Positions 10,743-21,951 of a DNA stretch of 64,000 nt are shown here, one piece after another. A program made the position numbers and the translations under genes. The stretch is taken from the NCBI GenBank assembly GCA_947311845.1, contig CAMZMU010000055.1, positions 20,119,075 through 20,183,074 on the forward strand, read 5' to 3'. The notes beneath the pieces were generated by a model. The model was not told the DNA's origin and ran no database searches. It was given only the letters and a program-made list of their open reading frames with translations. Origin of the DNA: Poa pratensis (Eukaryota > Streptophyta > Magnoliopsida > Poales > Poaceae). Positions within the stretch are counted from its first letter, which is position 1. Every line of letters begins with the position of its first letter.

Positions 10743-10891
10743 GAGCATCTCTAGCAGACGCCGGAAATGGAGCGCGCGGCATATAACCAATTTTTCCCGC
10801 GCGTGGGGCTATTTCGCGCGCTCCAGCAGACACGGAAAAAAAGCGCGCGCTCAGAAAACGGAAGCGCGCTGGCCAACGCGCTACGTTTCGC

Positions 10892-10899
10892 ATTAAATA
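10892..10899 (+). promoter_or_regulatory. TATA box of AP2-like gene
   Basis: ATTAAATA lies about 103 bp upstream of the ATG at 11002, followed by a CT-rich leader (10926-10975) typical of plant 5' UTRs. Confidence 0.4.
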
Positions 10900-11001
10900 C
10901 CCCGCCCCGCGGCCACAGCGCGCTCACTCCACGCGTCTCTCTCCTCTCCCAACCGCTCTCTCTCTCCCACGCCCGCTTGGAATCCCCACGCCGCCGCCAC
11001 G

Positions 11002-11580
11002 ATGCCTCCGCGCCGCCGCTCCCAATCCGGCTACCTCGGCGTCCGCGAGCGCCCAAACGGGACGTTCACCGCCGAGATCCGGTCCGGCGACAGCCGCGTC
11101 CCCCTCGGGACGTTCGGGACCGCGACGGAGGCCGCCCGCGTGTACGACGCGGCGGCGTGGAGGCTCAACCGCCAGCGCCGCTCGATGAACTTCCAGGACT
11201 GCCGCGACGCGCAGGAGGCGGCTAACCTGGCGCCTGAGCCGCGCCTCGTCACCGCCGAAGACCACCGCCTCCGCGCGACGCTCCGCCTGGTCGAGGAGCG
11301 CGACCAGCGCGCCGTCGCCGACTGGTACCGGGACCACCCGCGCGAAGAGCGCGACGAACTGGAGTTATGGAACACCCGCGCGGCCGAGCGGGCGGAGCGG
11401 CGTTTAGAGCGCCACGATTGGCGGCAGGAGCGCCGCCGAGCGAAGGAGCAGGCGGAGGCGGAACTGGCGGCAGGCCTCGCCAACTGGCCCGCCGGCGACC
11501 CCAGGTGGCTCGCGCTGGAGGAGGAGATTTCGGAGACCACCAACTCCGATTCCGATTTCTCCTCCGACTCCGATTTCTAG
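11002..11580 (+). CDS. AP2/ERF-domain protein, single exon
   Basis: 192 residues. An AP2/ERF DNA-binding domain spans residues 10-66: YLGVRERPNG, AEIRSG, PLGTFGTATEAARVYDAAAW and SMNF match the conserved YRGVR, AEIR, LGTF-T-EEAARAYD and LNF blocks, although the usual WG after the YRGVR block is replaced by NG. A charged, probably helical segment rich in Arg and Glu follows (residues 75-155), then an acidic Ser/Asp tail (SDSDFSSDSDF). Such proteins would be nuclear transcription regulators or, if mobile, element-encoded DNA binders. The frame is intact, with ATG in fair context. It sits wholly inside the TIRs of the 10743-11923 element, so it is likely present in many copies in the genome. It differs from canonical ERFs in the arginine-rich middle. 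Confidence 0.75.
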   Translation: MPPRRRSQSGYLGVRERPNGTFTAEIRSGDSRVPLGTFGTATEAARVYDAAAWRLNRQRRSMNFQDCRDAQEAANLAPEPRLVTAEDHRLRATLRLVEERDQRAVADWYRDHPREERDELELWNTRAAERAERRLERHDWRQERRRAKEQAEAELAAGLANWPAGDPRWLALEEEISETTNSDSDFSSDSDF

Positions 11581-12275
11581 TTCATCGAATACTAGTTCCT
11601 CCGGCTCGCGTTTGGGTTTAGGATGTAGTTATTTTAGGATGTAGTAAATCGAATCGAATCTTGTTCGTATTCGCCTGTTCGTGTAAATCGAATCGAGTTC
11701 GTCTGTTCGTCCGAGTTCGTCCTCATGTTCGTATTTGGGTTCTTTGAAAAAGAGTGCAGATTGCGGCGCGGCATTTTAGCGCATCTGTTAAACCATCCAG
11801 TTTTCGCGCGGCATTTTAGCGCGGCTGCTAAAGCAAAAGTGTCGGCCAGCGCGCTAAAACGGTGTTTTGGCGCTGCAAAAATTTTTAGGGCGCCGGCGCG
11901 TTGGGCGTCTGTTGGAGATGCTCTAATAATCAGTTAAACAACGTCACCAAATTAACCAATCCGTAATTGCTGTGGTATCCATCCATTCCATAATCTAAAT
12001 GCATGATTTGGCCAATTTAATCTTGTGTAGTGTAGGGTGAGGACTTGACGAGTGAGCTAGTAGCATGATGATGCGGATGCGGATGCGTTTCCAGGTTGAA
12101 GGACAAACGTGTCCGAGGAAAGCAGCTGACGCACCTCGCTGTCTCCAGCAACCGACGAGTACTGTGTGGGAAAAACCAAACCTAGTGCTCGATCAGCTCG
12201 GTCCCTGAAACGGGGGATCTGCAGGGCGACGACAAGGAGTAACAGCGGCGTTGTATATAGTGGACTAGTGGTACC

Positions 12276-12788
12276 ACACGTTTTGTCCGAGGCCGTTCGT
12301 GCATGCAGTTTGCACGTAAGTACCAACGTAGGAGTACGTGTGTGTGCTTTGTTTACCGTGACCGATGCCACCTCTAGCGAAAGAGTGTTTCAAACTTTGA
12401 ATATTTCCCCGCGCCGCTAGCTGCAGCTGAGACCACAACACCTTAATGCAGCATCGCTACTTCACTACTCGAAAGTACTCTACTAGTGCCATGGCAGTAC
12501 CCTAAACATAGCCAGAGTATTCTGCAAGAATTCAAATGGTGTAGCACGAGTGTCCCTGACGATGCTTGGCGTATTTGGTAAGGATGCAAGTGGTAGTGCG
12601 TCCTTACATGCAGGTCACAAAGCGACCTAAACATACACGTTTAGGTCACAAAGCGACCTAAACATACACGACCTAACACGTTTTGTCCGAGGCCGTTCGT
12701 GCTTTGTAACCGTGCATGCAGTTTGCACGTAAGTACCAACGTAGGAGGACGTGTGTGTGCTTGTTTACCGTGACCAATGCCTCTAGCG
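12276..12788 (+). repeat. Direct duplication, about 105 bp, copies 400 bp apart
   Basis: ACACGTTTTGTCCGAGGCCG starts at 12276 and again at 12676; the copies continue together through GTTTACCGTGACC to TCTAGCG (ending at about 12380 and 12788). The second copy has a 13-base insertion after CCGTTCGTG and loses a few bases near its end. Confidence 0.85.
12612..12670 (+). repeat. 31-bp tandem repeat, two units
   Basis: AGGTCACAAAGCGACCTAAA followed by CATACACG occurs at 12612-12639 and 12643-12670. The unit contains AGGTC...GACCT, a small inverted pair that could form a hairpin. Confidence 0.85.
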
Positions 12789-12823
12789 GGCCAGCGGGGG
12801 ACAGCAAAGCAAACCTTCGTCGT

Positions 12824-13220
12824 CACTACGGGAATGGATAAGGATGCTGAGGGGGATTTCAACGCCGAGGGTGAAATGTCGGGACCCTCGGCATAGCTCG
12901 CACAGTGCCCACGGCTGGAAAATGACCGTCGGCGTAGCGTACCGTCGGCATAGGTAGAGCAACGCCGAGAGGGACCGTCGGCATAGAATAACCTTCGACA
13001 TAGGTAGAGCAACGCCGAGGGTCACCGTCGGCACAGGCTGGCCGTAGCCATAGCCCGCATCACGTCGTACGCTGCTGACTATGGATGGAGAAAGTTTGAC
13101 GGACCAGAGCAATGCCGAGGGGGTTACCGTCGGCGTAACGCTGCGTACAGCAAGTTAACGGCGCACAACTGACCATAGCAATACCGAGGGTAAACCCCTC
13201 GGCACTGCTTCACATATGTC
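12824..13220 (+). repeat. CACTA terminus and subterminal repeats
   Basis: After the CACTACGGG end, the motifs CGCCGAGGG (for example 12862, 13012), CCGTCGGC (for example 12929, 12950, 12978, 13027, 13127) and CTCGGCA recur in direct and inverted form up to about 13210. In En/Spm such clustered subterminal motifs bind the TnpA-like protein. Confidence 0.85.
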
Positions 13221-13228
13221 GTGTGATA

Positions 13229-13962
13229 GCCCCCGCTACGGGTCAAACGGAGCGTTACCGGCGGAATCTTGGGACCAAGCTCGGTTTTCCACGTATATGT
13301 GACCTAAACGAGCCTAAGCCAACAAAAAAGTACATTGGTCAACCCTCGTACGGAGAAAGATAGGGGGTAGATCTACGGGGCCCACAGACTTGGGTTTCGC
13401 GGGAAAAAGACCGCCGGAGCGCCGGAATCACACGAAAACATGCAAGTGGGCCCAACGTACATGTACAAGTGTGGTGGAATGCCCATAGAAGCAATTCCTA
13501 GCTCCCGGGTGCGAGCATGTTCACGTGCATGAGATAACACTTACAGAGGTGATGGATGTGTAGGAGGAAACTCCCGCTACGGGTCAAACGTAGCGCTACC
13601 GGTGGAATCTTGGGCCCAAGCTCGGTTTTCCATGTATATGTGACCTAAACAAGCCTAGACCAACAAAAAAAGTACATTGGTCAACCCTCGCACGGAGAAA
13701 GATAGGGGGTAGATCTGCGGGTGCCCACAACATAGGGTTTCGTTGGAAAAAGACCGCCGGAACGCAGGAACCCCATCAAAACCTAGGTGGTGACATACCA
13801 TGTGTGTGCAAGTGTGTTGGGTGTTGTATAGATCCAAGATTCCACCCCGGTGTGTGAGCGGGTTCACCGGCATCACTTTCTCCATAGCGAGTTCCTGGAC
13901 TTATAGCTCGAGACTCCCACTTCGGGCGAACCGGAGGGAATCTTGGCAAGAGTTGGGGTAGC
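13229..13962 (+). repeat. CACTA internal tandem array, block 1
   Basis: Units begin with CTCCCGCTACGGGTCAAACG at 13229 and 13570 and CTCCCACTTCGGGCGAACCG at 13915, a spacing of 341-345 bp. The first units are the most diverged of the array; the last is cut by the Copia insertion at 13963 and resumes at 24124. The array lies between the subterminal zone and the transposase. Confidence 0.9.
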
Positions 13963-14895
13963 TGAAAGGACAAGGATGTCGCCTAGAGGGGGGGTGAATA
14001 GGTGATTAAAACTTTTCCGGTTTAGGCTTGCTAATTGCGGAATAAAACTAGGTGTTTAAAATAACAAGCCAACAACCTAAATAAACTAGGCTCACCTATG
14101 TGCACCAACAACTTATGCTAAGCAAGACAAGCAACAAGGTGATAGCAATATAGAATACTTCAAGCACGAAGGCTATCACAGTGTAAAGTGCATAAGTAAA
14201 AAGCCCGGGTATAGAAATAACCGAAGCACGCGGAGACGAGGATGTATTCCCGAGTTCCTCCTTGAAAGGGAGTACGTCTCGTTGGAGAGGTGTGAACCGA
14301 CACAACGGTTCAACAACCACAAAGGTTTCACCCTCTTCTCCGATGAACCGCACCACAAAGGTTTGGTTCACCTTCCACTATCGGTATTCCTTCGAGGCGG
14401 AATCCGGAGCCTTTCAACAACAATCCGAGGCACAACCCACAATGGGATTGGGGGCCCGAACGGCTTCAAGTGACCACACAAGGGTCCAACCACCACAAAG
14501 GCGTCTAGGGCCCGAAGACCCAAGAGTAACAAGTTCACAAGATTTCAACTTCCACGAATCCTCGTGGAGAGCACACCGATGCACCAAATGCAAAAGGCAA
14601 GAGCACAAGTGCTCAAGTCCTCACTCTCAAATTCCAACAAAGCAACAAATGCTTATGGGGGAATAAGAGAGGAAGAACAAAGAGGAGAACCACTCAAGAA
14701 CTCCAAGAACTAGATCCACTAGGTTCCCCTCACTTAGAGGAGATATTGATTGGTGGAAATGTAGATCTAGGTCTTCTCCTTCAATCCTCCAAAGATCAAA
14801 GAGTTTGGGTGGAGGGATTGGGAGATATCAAAGAAATGAGCTTGCAACAATGGAGGAGAGAGAAATCTGGGCGAGCTACTTGGCTGGAGGAAGGT

Positions 14896-14917
14896 GGAGG
14901 GGTATTTATACCCCTCC
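14896..14917 (-). promoter_or_regulatory. LTR TATA box within near-palindrome
   Basis: Read on the minus strand, GGGTATAAATACCCC is flanked by GGAGG/CCTCC arms. It lies directly downstream (minus direction) of the CCGGAA repeat cluster, so it is the probable core promoter of the element. Confidence 0.6.
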
Positions 14918-14961
14918 AGAAATTCTAGCCGTTGCCTTCAAAACCACACAGTTTTCACTTA

Positions 14962-15118
14962 GGCCGGAAGTTCCGGTTGGGCCGGAACTTCCGTCCAAGA
15001 ACTTCCGGACCCCCAGAAAAGCGACTAAAAAACGGTACTGCACTCGGCCGGAACTTTGGCCGGAAATTTGCCGGAACTTCCGGATGGCCGGAATTTCCGG
15101 CCAAACCGGAACTTCCGC
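14962..15118 (-). repeat. CCGGAA repeat cluster in Copia U3
   Basis: Multiple copies of GGCCGGAA and CCGGAACTTCCGG in both orientations lie just upstream (minus direction) of the LTR TATA box. The arrangement suggests an enhancer-like repeat. Confidence 0.7.
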
Positions 15119-16103
15119 CCCTCAGAAAACTGCACACGAAAACGACGATATCTTGATCATCCGGACTCCGTTTTCGATGTTCTCGGGCTCGTTGGAATCG
15201 CAACGAAGAGCTTTACAAGATCATGCAGAGAAACATCATAGTCCAACAATGGAAGATAAAACCAAATGGAGAAAGGTAAAACCTCTCTAAAAAGGAATAA
15301 TCGGCAAACCTCCAAAACCGAAAACGCAACAAGTTTTCCATACGAAATTCGTTTTCGGTGAACTTGGGTTTGTCGTGAAGATCACAACAAGCACCAAAAC
15401 CCAACAAGGAGAAAACCAAATAAGAACCAAGAAAGATGAAATGCCAAGTATGCAAAGGTTTGAGCTCTCCACAAAGATGCGATCAAGTTACTCACTTGAG
15501 AGCCCCTCTTGATAGTACGCCGTCTATCCTAAAACCCGGTCTCCCACTAACAACATGAGACCGGTAAAATAGAAAACCTATCAAGATCATACCTTTGCCT
15601 TGCGCATTCCACTTGAGCTCGATGATGACGATCTTGACTCTCTCAAGTTGGAACACCTTTCTTGATTGTGCTTGCTAGCACATGCTTGATGAAGACTTCT
15701 CCAAATGCTCCCCCATACTCCATTATGGGAGGGCCTCGCTAAGCTCCGTCTTCATGTCTCCTTTGCAAGCTTCAATCAAATGATGTCTTTCGAGATGGAT
15801 CATATTGAGCTTGCACTTCATCTTCTTATCTTGATATAGATGATGGCTTGGAGATAAACATGAAGTTCACTCAATCTTCTTTTCCAAGCCATGCTTGCAA
15901 TAAGCTCAACTCTTCACATGACCATTCTTCATATAAACCCTTGGATGGAACCTTGGTCATCATGAAATCTTCTAGAGTCCAACACATGAACTCCAAACAT
16001 TACCTATGGACAAGATCTACAAGTGTATCTCAATGCAAACATTAGTCCATAAGGATTGTCATTAATTACCAAAACCACGCATGGGGCAACACATGCACTT
16101 TCA

Positions 16104-16120
16104 ATCTCCCCCATTTTGGT
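16104..16120 (-). other. Copia polypurine tract
   Basis: The minus-strand sequence CAAAATGGGGGAGAT abuts the LTR start TGAAAGTGC. This purine-rich sequence would prime plus-strand DNA synthesis. Confidence 0.7.
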
Positions 16121-19100
16121 AATTGATGACAATCCCTTTTACGAGGGTTTATATAATGAATTAAGCAACCAAGCAACACAAAGAGCAAGGATGCAAGAGA
16201 AACAAGAAGCAAACCAACCTTAAACCCTCTAAACTTCTCCCCCATTGGCAACGATTGCCGAAATGGGTGAAAAGTAAGAAGGCCAATATAATAAGAGCTC
16301 CCCCATAATGTGTGCATTTCTCATAATATGAGTGAAATCAAATGCACATATCCAATAACGAATAGTTGGAAAGGAGATCAAACTATATTGAGGATCCAAA
16401 GATTGCAAATGAAAATCAAATAGAAAGATACTTCAACGAAAGAAGCAAGCAATCAAAAGGATCCGAAAAATGTTCTAAATATCAAGAGGGAACTCCCCAA
16501 GGTACGTGCACAAATAGGATTTCTATTTCAATATAGTGTGCACAACATGGAATCCTCACTCCCTCCTAGATAAATTCGAACACAAGCCCATGCAAGAGAA
16601 TATAAATGAGAAGTGAGGCAAAACAACTTGCAACAAATACACTCATTTTGCAACATGAGCAAGGAGCGGCAAATAAAAGGATGGGTGTGAGATATAAAGA
16701 CATTTTAGGAGACTAATACAAGGATGAGCAAAATCATCAACATAGTCTTTCAAAAAGTGTTGCACATAGTGCATATCATGTCTTTCACATACTCACACAC
16801 CAACGGAGATAAATCAAATAGCTCCACAAGCTTAGAAGGATGCACAAAGCATAACACAAAAAATAAAGCTTGTGCCTTTTAGAAACCACCAAAGAATCAA
16901 AAGCAATAAGAGGTGGTCACTAAAGAATTGGAATATCAATTAAAGATGTAACTATTCTCATGTGTATAAGTTTCTAAGTAGACACGAATCACGAAGATAT
17001 AAGTCCACAAATAAACATGTACACACAAAATAGGTACAAAGGTAAGGGTCATGATATCCAAGAGGAAGTCATAAATACACCAATAAGATTTTTGCTTAAA
17101 AGCATAGCACAAAGCTCAATTTTATCTTAAAGGGATATAGATGAACTTCCAACCTATACTCATCATAGCATCAAAAACTATCCACAAAGGATAAAGGTGA
17201 TAAACGGGATGCTCCGAGTAAGATAACAAGTATCACAAAGGCAAATGATTTTGAAAACATCAATGTTGCACATGAGAGACTTTAAGTAGAAAGTGCTAGA
17301 TTGACATAAATGGGATCGATGAATCATGAAATGAATATATATTCCCTTATATGTAATCATCCCGGCTTACTCACATTTGCAATAAAGACGTTTTGCAAGA
17401 ATCAAAAGAATTGCAACCAAAGAGATTCATGCCATGAAACAACCTACACAAGGTTGAGAGCTAGAAAAGTATGCATGAGGTAGATACTTGTTACCGAGAT
17501 AGCATTGGTGATGTAGAAGATAGGAGCTCATGATCATCCAAGCTTGGCTCCAATAAGCACATGGTGACAACACCTTCCTTGTAGATGAGACAAGCTTCCA
17601 ATGCATCTCCAATGTACCTAAAACAAATTCAAGTACAAAATGGTACCCAAACTCATTGGGTCCAAAGTAGTTAGAGCAACTACAATACATAGGACAAACT
17701 CCACATAATATGTGCATATAGATATGAAATTGAATTTCATGCACATCTTAGCCATTTAGGATTTGATGGAGTTTATCCTATATATTGGATCAACGAAAGT
17801 AAGCATGCCAAAGATATACATATAATAAATATGCATGCACATGACTTTCAAGAACCAAACGAGATATAATTTAGACAAAACACCAAGTAAACCAACAAAG
17901 CACACACAAGTGTGACAAGAAAACAAATTGTCCAAATTATATCAAATATCCAAATCAACACATGAGTGAAGATACCACTTTGAAAAGATACCAAATGAAA
18001 ATGGGTCAAGGAATAACCAAACCCTCTACATTTTTCATGATGGCACAAAGTACCAAGACGAAAATGCTTGTCTTCAAGAGACATATCATCGGGATCAAAT
18101 ACCAAATGAAGACAACTAATGTTCAAAAACATATAGGATTGCTCCCCCAAGATGTGTGCATTATTTATGATTTTGCATTTGAATACAAAATGCACACAAA
18201 TGAGATCATCACTCTCCATAAATATATTATTCGACCACTAGTCATGTTCAAGAAGCGCAAGAAATTGCAATACCAATTTAAAGAGCGGTGTTTTACTCAA
18301 AGTAGGATAGCTTCCCAAGAATAGTGCATTATCAAGAAGTATGACTTTTGAAGATCAATGCACAAGAATTGGTTCATTGCTTTTCCCAACTCAAGAAAGC
18401 ACAAAACAAATTTCAAGTAGAGCAATAAAGGATCCAAAGAAACAAGGAAGACAAATGAGAGTTAGATCAAAACAAATCCTTGGCAATCAAATAAGGCAAT
18501 TCAAAGCAAGAGCCAAAGTGAATATGATCAATATATTTACCACAAATATGATTATCACTTGTCAAGACAAGTAATGTATGGAGATATTTCTCGGTGGTGG
18601 ATTGCAAAGATATATTCAAGATCATATTCACAAAACATAAGCATATGGCAAAGGATAGGAATTAAAAGCCATGCTTAGATAGATAGAATTCTTGATAGCT
18701 TCAAAAATCACGCAATAATGCAAAGCAACTCCAAGGAGTAGCTTGAAGCAATTGGTTTCCCAAAGAGATATATGAGAACATATTTGGGGAAAGCCATATC
18801 AAGAAATTCCATCACAAACAAGATCCAAAGAAAAGACAAAAGCAAATGATCAAAATGGAACTTGTTTGAGAAACATGCCACAAAGGAAAAGGATAATGAC
18901 AATATCAATTCTAGGTGGCAACACCTCACATATTCACATTTTCTAGGCTTGTAATATGCACATAGCTTATTACTCCCCCATAATGTGATAATCCATTTTC
19001 TTTTAAAGCAAGAGGCAAACAAAACCAACTCGAGAAATTAATGGACATAATAGAATTTGAATTTCTCATGAGCATGACATACCACATAGAGAATAGATAA

Positions 19101-19597
19101 GATTGATATATCATCACTAAGTGGTATTCCTCATGTACACACATTTTTGGTTTGTGAAGTGCACGAAGCATATCACTCTCCAAAAATGGAATGGTCCATT
19201 AATCTCTCAAAAGAGAGCCAACAAGATAAGATATCAAATAAAAGCAATAAGGCTCAAACAAGTAAATGGTGTGCAAACCAACATACACATACTTGATTTC
19301 TCAAGATAAGTAAGTAGAGAGCACAACACATACAAACACTAGCAAGGTACAAAACCAAACACATGCAAGGGTGCAAGCAACTTTCAATGTATATATGATT
19401 TAAATAAAAGTTACCGCAAGGAGGAACATTGGATATGAGATAGAACAATATAATCCAAATGACTTGGCTTGAGAAAATAATTGATGAAGATCCCTTAATT
19501 CTTCATGATGTAGCCAAGTCTCCAATGCCTCCAACAACACCTATTGATCAAGTTTTAGCTTGTTGGTCCCCAACCAAGTTGGGTCCTAAGAGGTTAG
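16121..19597. other. Non-coding interior of Copia element
   Basis: About 3.5 kb where a Copia element should have pol. It is AT-rich, with only short frames on either strand and no protease, integrase or RT motif. The missing polymerase marks the element as non-autonomous. Confidence 0.7.
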
Positions 19598-21896
19598 TCA
19601 CAATAGGTTTGGCAACCCAAATGGTTCTTTTCTTGACACCACTTTGAGTCCCAACATATTTGGCAAACACATTGCCAACCTTATCCTTCCGAAGAGAATA
19701 AACATCATCAATATAATGGGGTTGGATAAGGTACCATTTGTGCATGAAGAAGCAAGGTGACCCTTCTCACGGCATAGGTAGCAACATCGACTTCCTCCTC
19801 TCTTCTTGGTTGGAATCTTGACTTGAGGAGGAGTATGATTCTTCTTGGGAAGAGGTTGTTCTTCAACTTGAGGAACTTGAGGCTTCTTCCCTTGTTGCTT
19901 CTCACTAAGAGCCTTCTTCTTCAAAGGGCAAGATCTAACATGGTGCCCTTCAACTTTGCACTTGAAGCAAACAATCTTGGCCGAATCTTTAACTTGTTCT
20001 TGGCCCTTGTTCTTCTTGTAGACTTGGACTTGTTCTTGTTATTGGAGTTGAATCCAAGTCCACTCTTGTCATTGGGGCGTCTTTGAACACTCAACATATT
20101 GTCAAGTGTGGACTTCCCAACATGACGCTTTTCCAAGTCTTTCTTCAAAGAAGTGACTTGGGCCTTGAGCTCATTTAGTTCCTCTACATGGTTAGTATCA
20201 ACAAAAACACTAGAGGAAGTAGAAGCTTCATTGTTAGAGCAACAAGGCAAGAAAGTAATTCATCACAAGATGTAGCAACATTGTGAGTGGATGAATCACT
20301 AGGACTAGCACATGACAATAAAGCATTTTAGAAGAAGTTGTGCCAATTTCCACATGAGGCTCACAAGATGTTACCTTTAACATAATAGCCTCATGAGCTA
20401 ACTTTAGCCTAGCATGGGATGCTAGAAGATCATCATTAGAGCTAGAAAGCTTTTCATGACTTTCTTCCAATTTCCCATACTTGCTAGATAGCAACTCAAG
20501 TTGAGCCCTTAGCTCAACATTCTCCTTCAAAATAGATGCTTCACAAGAAGTGGAGTTAGTAGCACAAGCATCATTAATATTAGAAATAGAAGGAGACAAT
20601 TTGGCAAGCTTATCATTCTTAGATAGTTGAGTTTGGAGTTGATCATGAGACTTGATAAGGAGAGAGTGTTCACTTTCTAAAGCCTTGTGAGCTTTGTCAA
20701 GTCTCTCTATGTCCTCACTTAGTCTAGCATTGCCAACACCAAATTCAACTTTTTCCTTTTTAAGCACTTTATATTTAGCAAGGGCATGATCTCTTTCCTT
20801 AATGATTTTAGCAATAATAAGATCATTAGACTCATCAAGAGATTCAAGTCTCTCTTCAAGAGAAGACCTAAGCTCTTCTTCTTCTTCAAGAGAAGCTTTC
20901 AAGGAAGCTATAGTAATAGAGTCATCCCTCTCAATTTGACATTTCTCATCAAATTGACTTTCCAAATCCTCAATAAACTCCCTACTCATTAACATAAGCA
21001 ATGATTTCACATAGAGGAGGGATAGCTTTACTACCTTTGGGGAGAGCACCAAGTACCATCTCACCCATCTTGGTTAAGGATTCAAAATCAAAACCTTCTT
21101 CATGAGAATCCTCATCCACATCATCACAATTTGGATTTGAGGTGGGAGACACCTCGGAATCCTTAGCCATAAGGCAAACATGATTAATGATTGAAGAGGA
21201 TGAAGTATAACTTGAAGCACCATTTAGGTCCATGTCTTGTTCCAACAAATGTTGGGATTCCTCTACATTGTTAGTCATGGCAACAAGACATATGAAGCAT
21301 ATCATCATGAGATTTAGTTAAACAACTATTACATGATATGTAAGGACTATCAACTCTAGCATGTATGACATTTGGAGTGCTAGACGAGTTTAAGTCCAAA
21401 GATAGAACATTGCAATGAGATAGAGAAGAAGTATAATCAATAGTAAGTTCACCATCACCAATGCAATTTCTATCACCACTCACCATATCATTACCTTGTG
21501 ACAAATCACATGTTGGTGAAGTGGAAGTTGTGAACTCATCACGGCCGGAAGTGGAAGGAGAACAATCATCCTCAATAATGTTGGACACTCCATATATATC
21601 TTGAAGCTTGGTCCAAAGCTCATGAGTATTCCGAAAAGGCATGATTGAAGCAAGAACTACATCGCTCAAAACACATATAAGACCATTAGAAACAAGAGTC
21701 TCGAGATGAGAGTTTTCCTCATCCTCTAAAGATAATTCTTGAAATCCTTTGGAGGAGAAAAACCCACATCCACAATCCTCTTAATATAATTTGGACCCAT
21801 GGCCCTAAAAAGATTAAGCATGCGAACTTTCCAAACATCATAATTTGTGCCATCGAATATGAAAGTGGGATCGTGCACTAATTCCCTAAACGACAT
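19598..21896 (-). pseudogene. Copia gag-like protein: UBN2-type domain, coiled coil, two zinc knuckles
   Basis: From ATG at 21896 the minus strand reads FIFDGTNYDVWKVRM, the start of a Copia UBN2/DUF4219 gag domain, with a stop after about 60 codons; it resumes at 21669 with HELWTKLQDIYGV. A long heptad-like Leu/Glu/Lys-rich coiled coil follows (about 20330-20990), then a basic linker (about 20000-20060) and two CCHC knuckles, CFKCKVEGHHVRSC (about 19930-19970) and CYLCREKGHLASSC (about 19750-19790). Gag packages element RNA into particles. At least three frame breaks or stops separate the parts. It is a structural protein only, with no enzymatic domain. Confidence 0.85.
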
Positions 21897-21936
21897 CTTT
21901 TACTCTCTAGGCGGTAAAGCCCAAAAAGAGAGCCCA

Positions 21937-21949
21937 GGCTCTGATACCA
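21937..21949 (-). other. Copia primer-binding site (initiator tRNA-Met)
   Basis: The minus-strand TGGTATCAGAGCC, two bases inside the right LTR, is complementary to the 3' end of initiator tRNA-Met, the usual minus-strand primer of plant Copia elements. Confidence 0.9.
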
Positions 21950-21951
21950 AT

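Larger units (their letters stand above)
10743..11923 (+). mobile_element. TIR-bounded element carrying an AP2-like gene
   Basis: The left end GAGCATCTCTAGCAGACGCC (10743-10762) and the complement of the right end, GAGCATCTCCAACAGACGCC (11904-11923), are 20-bp terminal inverted repeats with two mismatches. Both subterminal zones are rich in GCGCGC/AGCGCGCT motifs, and the right side carries a tandem GCGCGGCATTTTAGCGC repeat (11764-11835). No transposase is present and no TSD is obvious in the flanks. The single gene inside (11002-11580) together with its promoter makes up most of the element. GAGCATCTC-type termini are widespread in grass DNA transposons; the superfamily is not assigned. Confidence 0.6.
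11924..12823. other. Spacer left of the CACTA element, with local duplications
   Basis: No gene recognised. Contains the two duplications listed separately (12276/12676 and the 31-bp tandem at 12612). Short open frames on both strands have no protein character. Confidence 0.5.
13963..16103 (-). repeat. Copia left LTR (3' LTR of the element)
   Basis: 2,141 bp, TGAAAGGAC...CACTTTCA. It contains a palindrome-flanked TATA sequence at 14896-14917 and GGCCGGAA/TTCCGG repeats at 14962-15118. Compared with the right LTR it lacks one expansion of the CCGGAA repeat. Confidence 0.93.

Noticed and set aside
10751..11543. Long minus-strand frames opposite the AP2-like gene
   Set aside because: Shadow frames of a GC-rich gene; the AP2 domain is on the plus strand.
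14262..15290. Plus-strand frames in Copia LTR (and their copies at 22249-23311)
   Set aside because: Both copies lie in LTRs, and the frames differ between copies through small indels; no domain.
20234..21064. Coiled-coil protein as a host gene
   Set aside because: It lies between the Copia LTRs in gag position and is continuous with UBN2 and zinc-knuckle parts.
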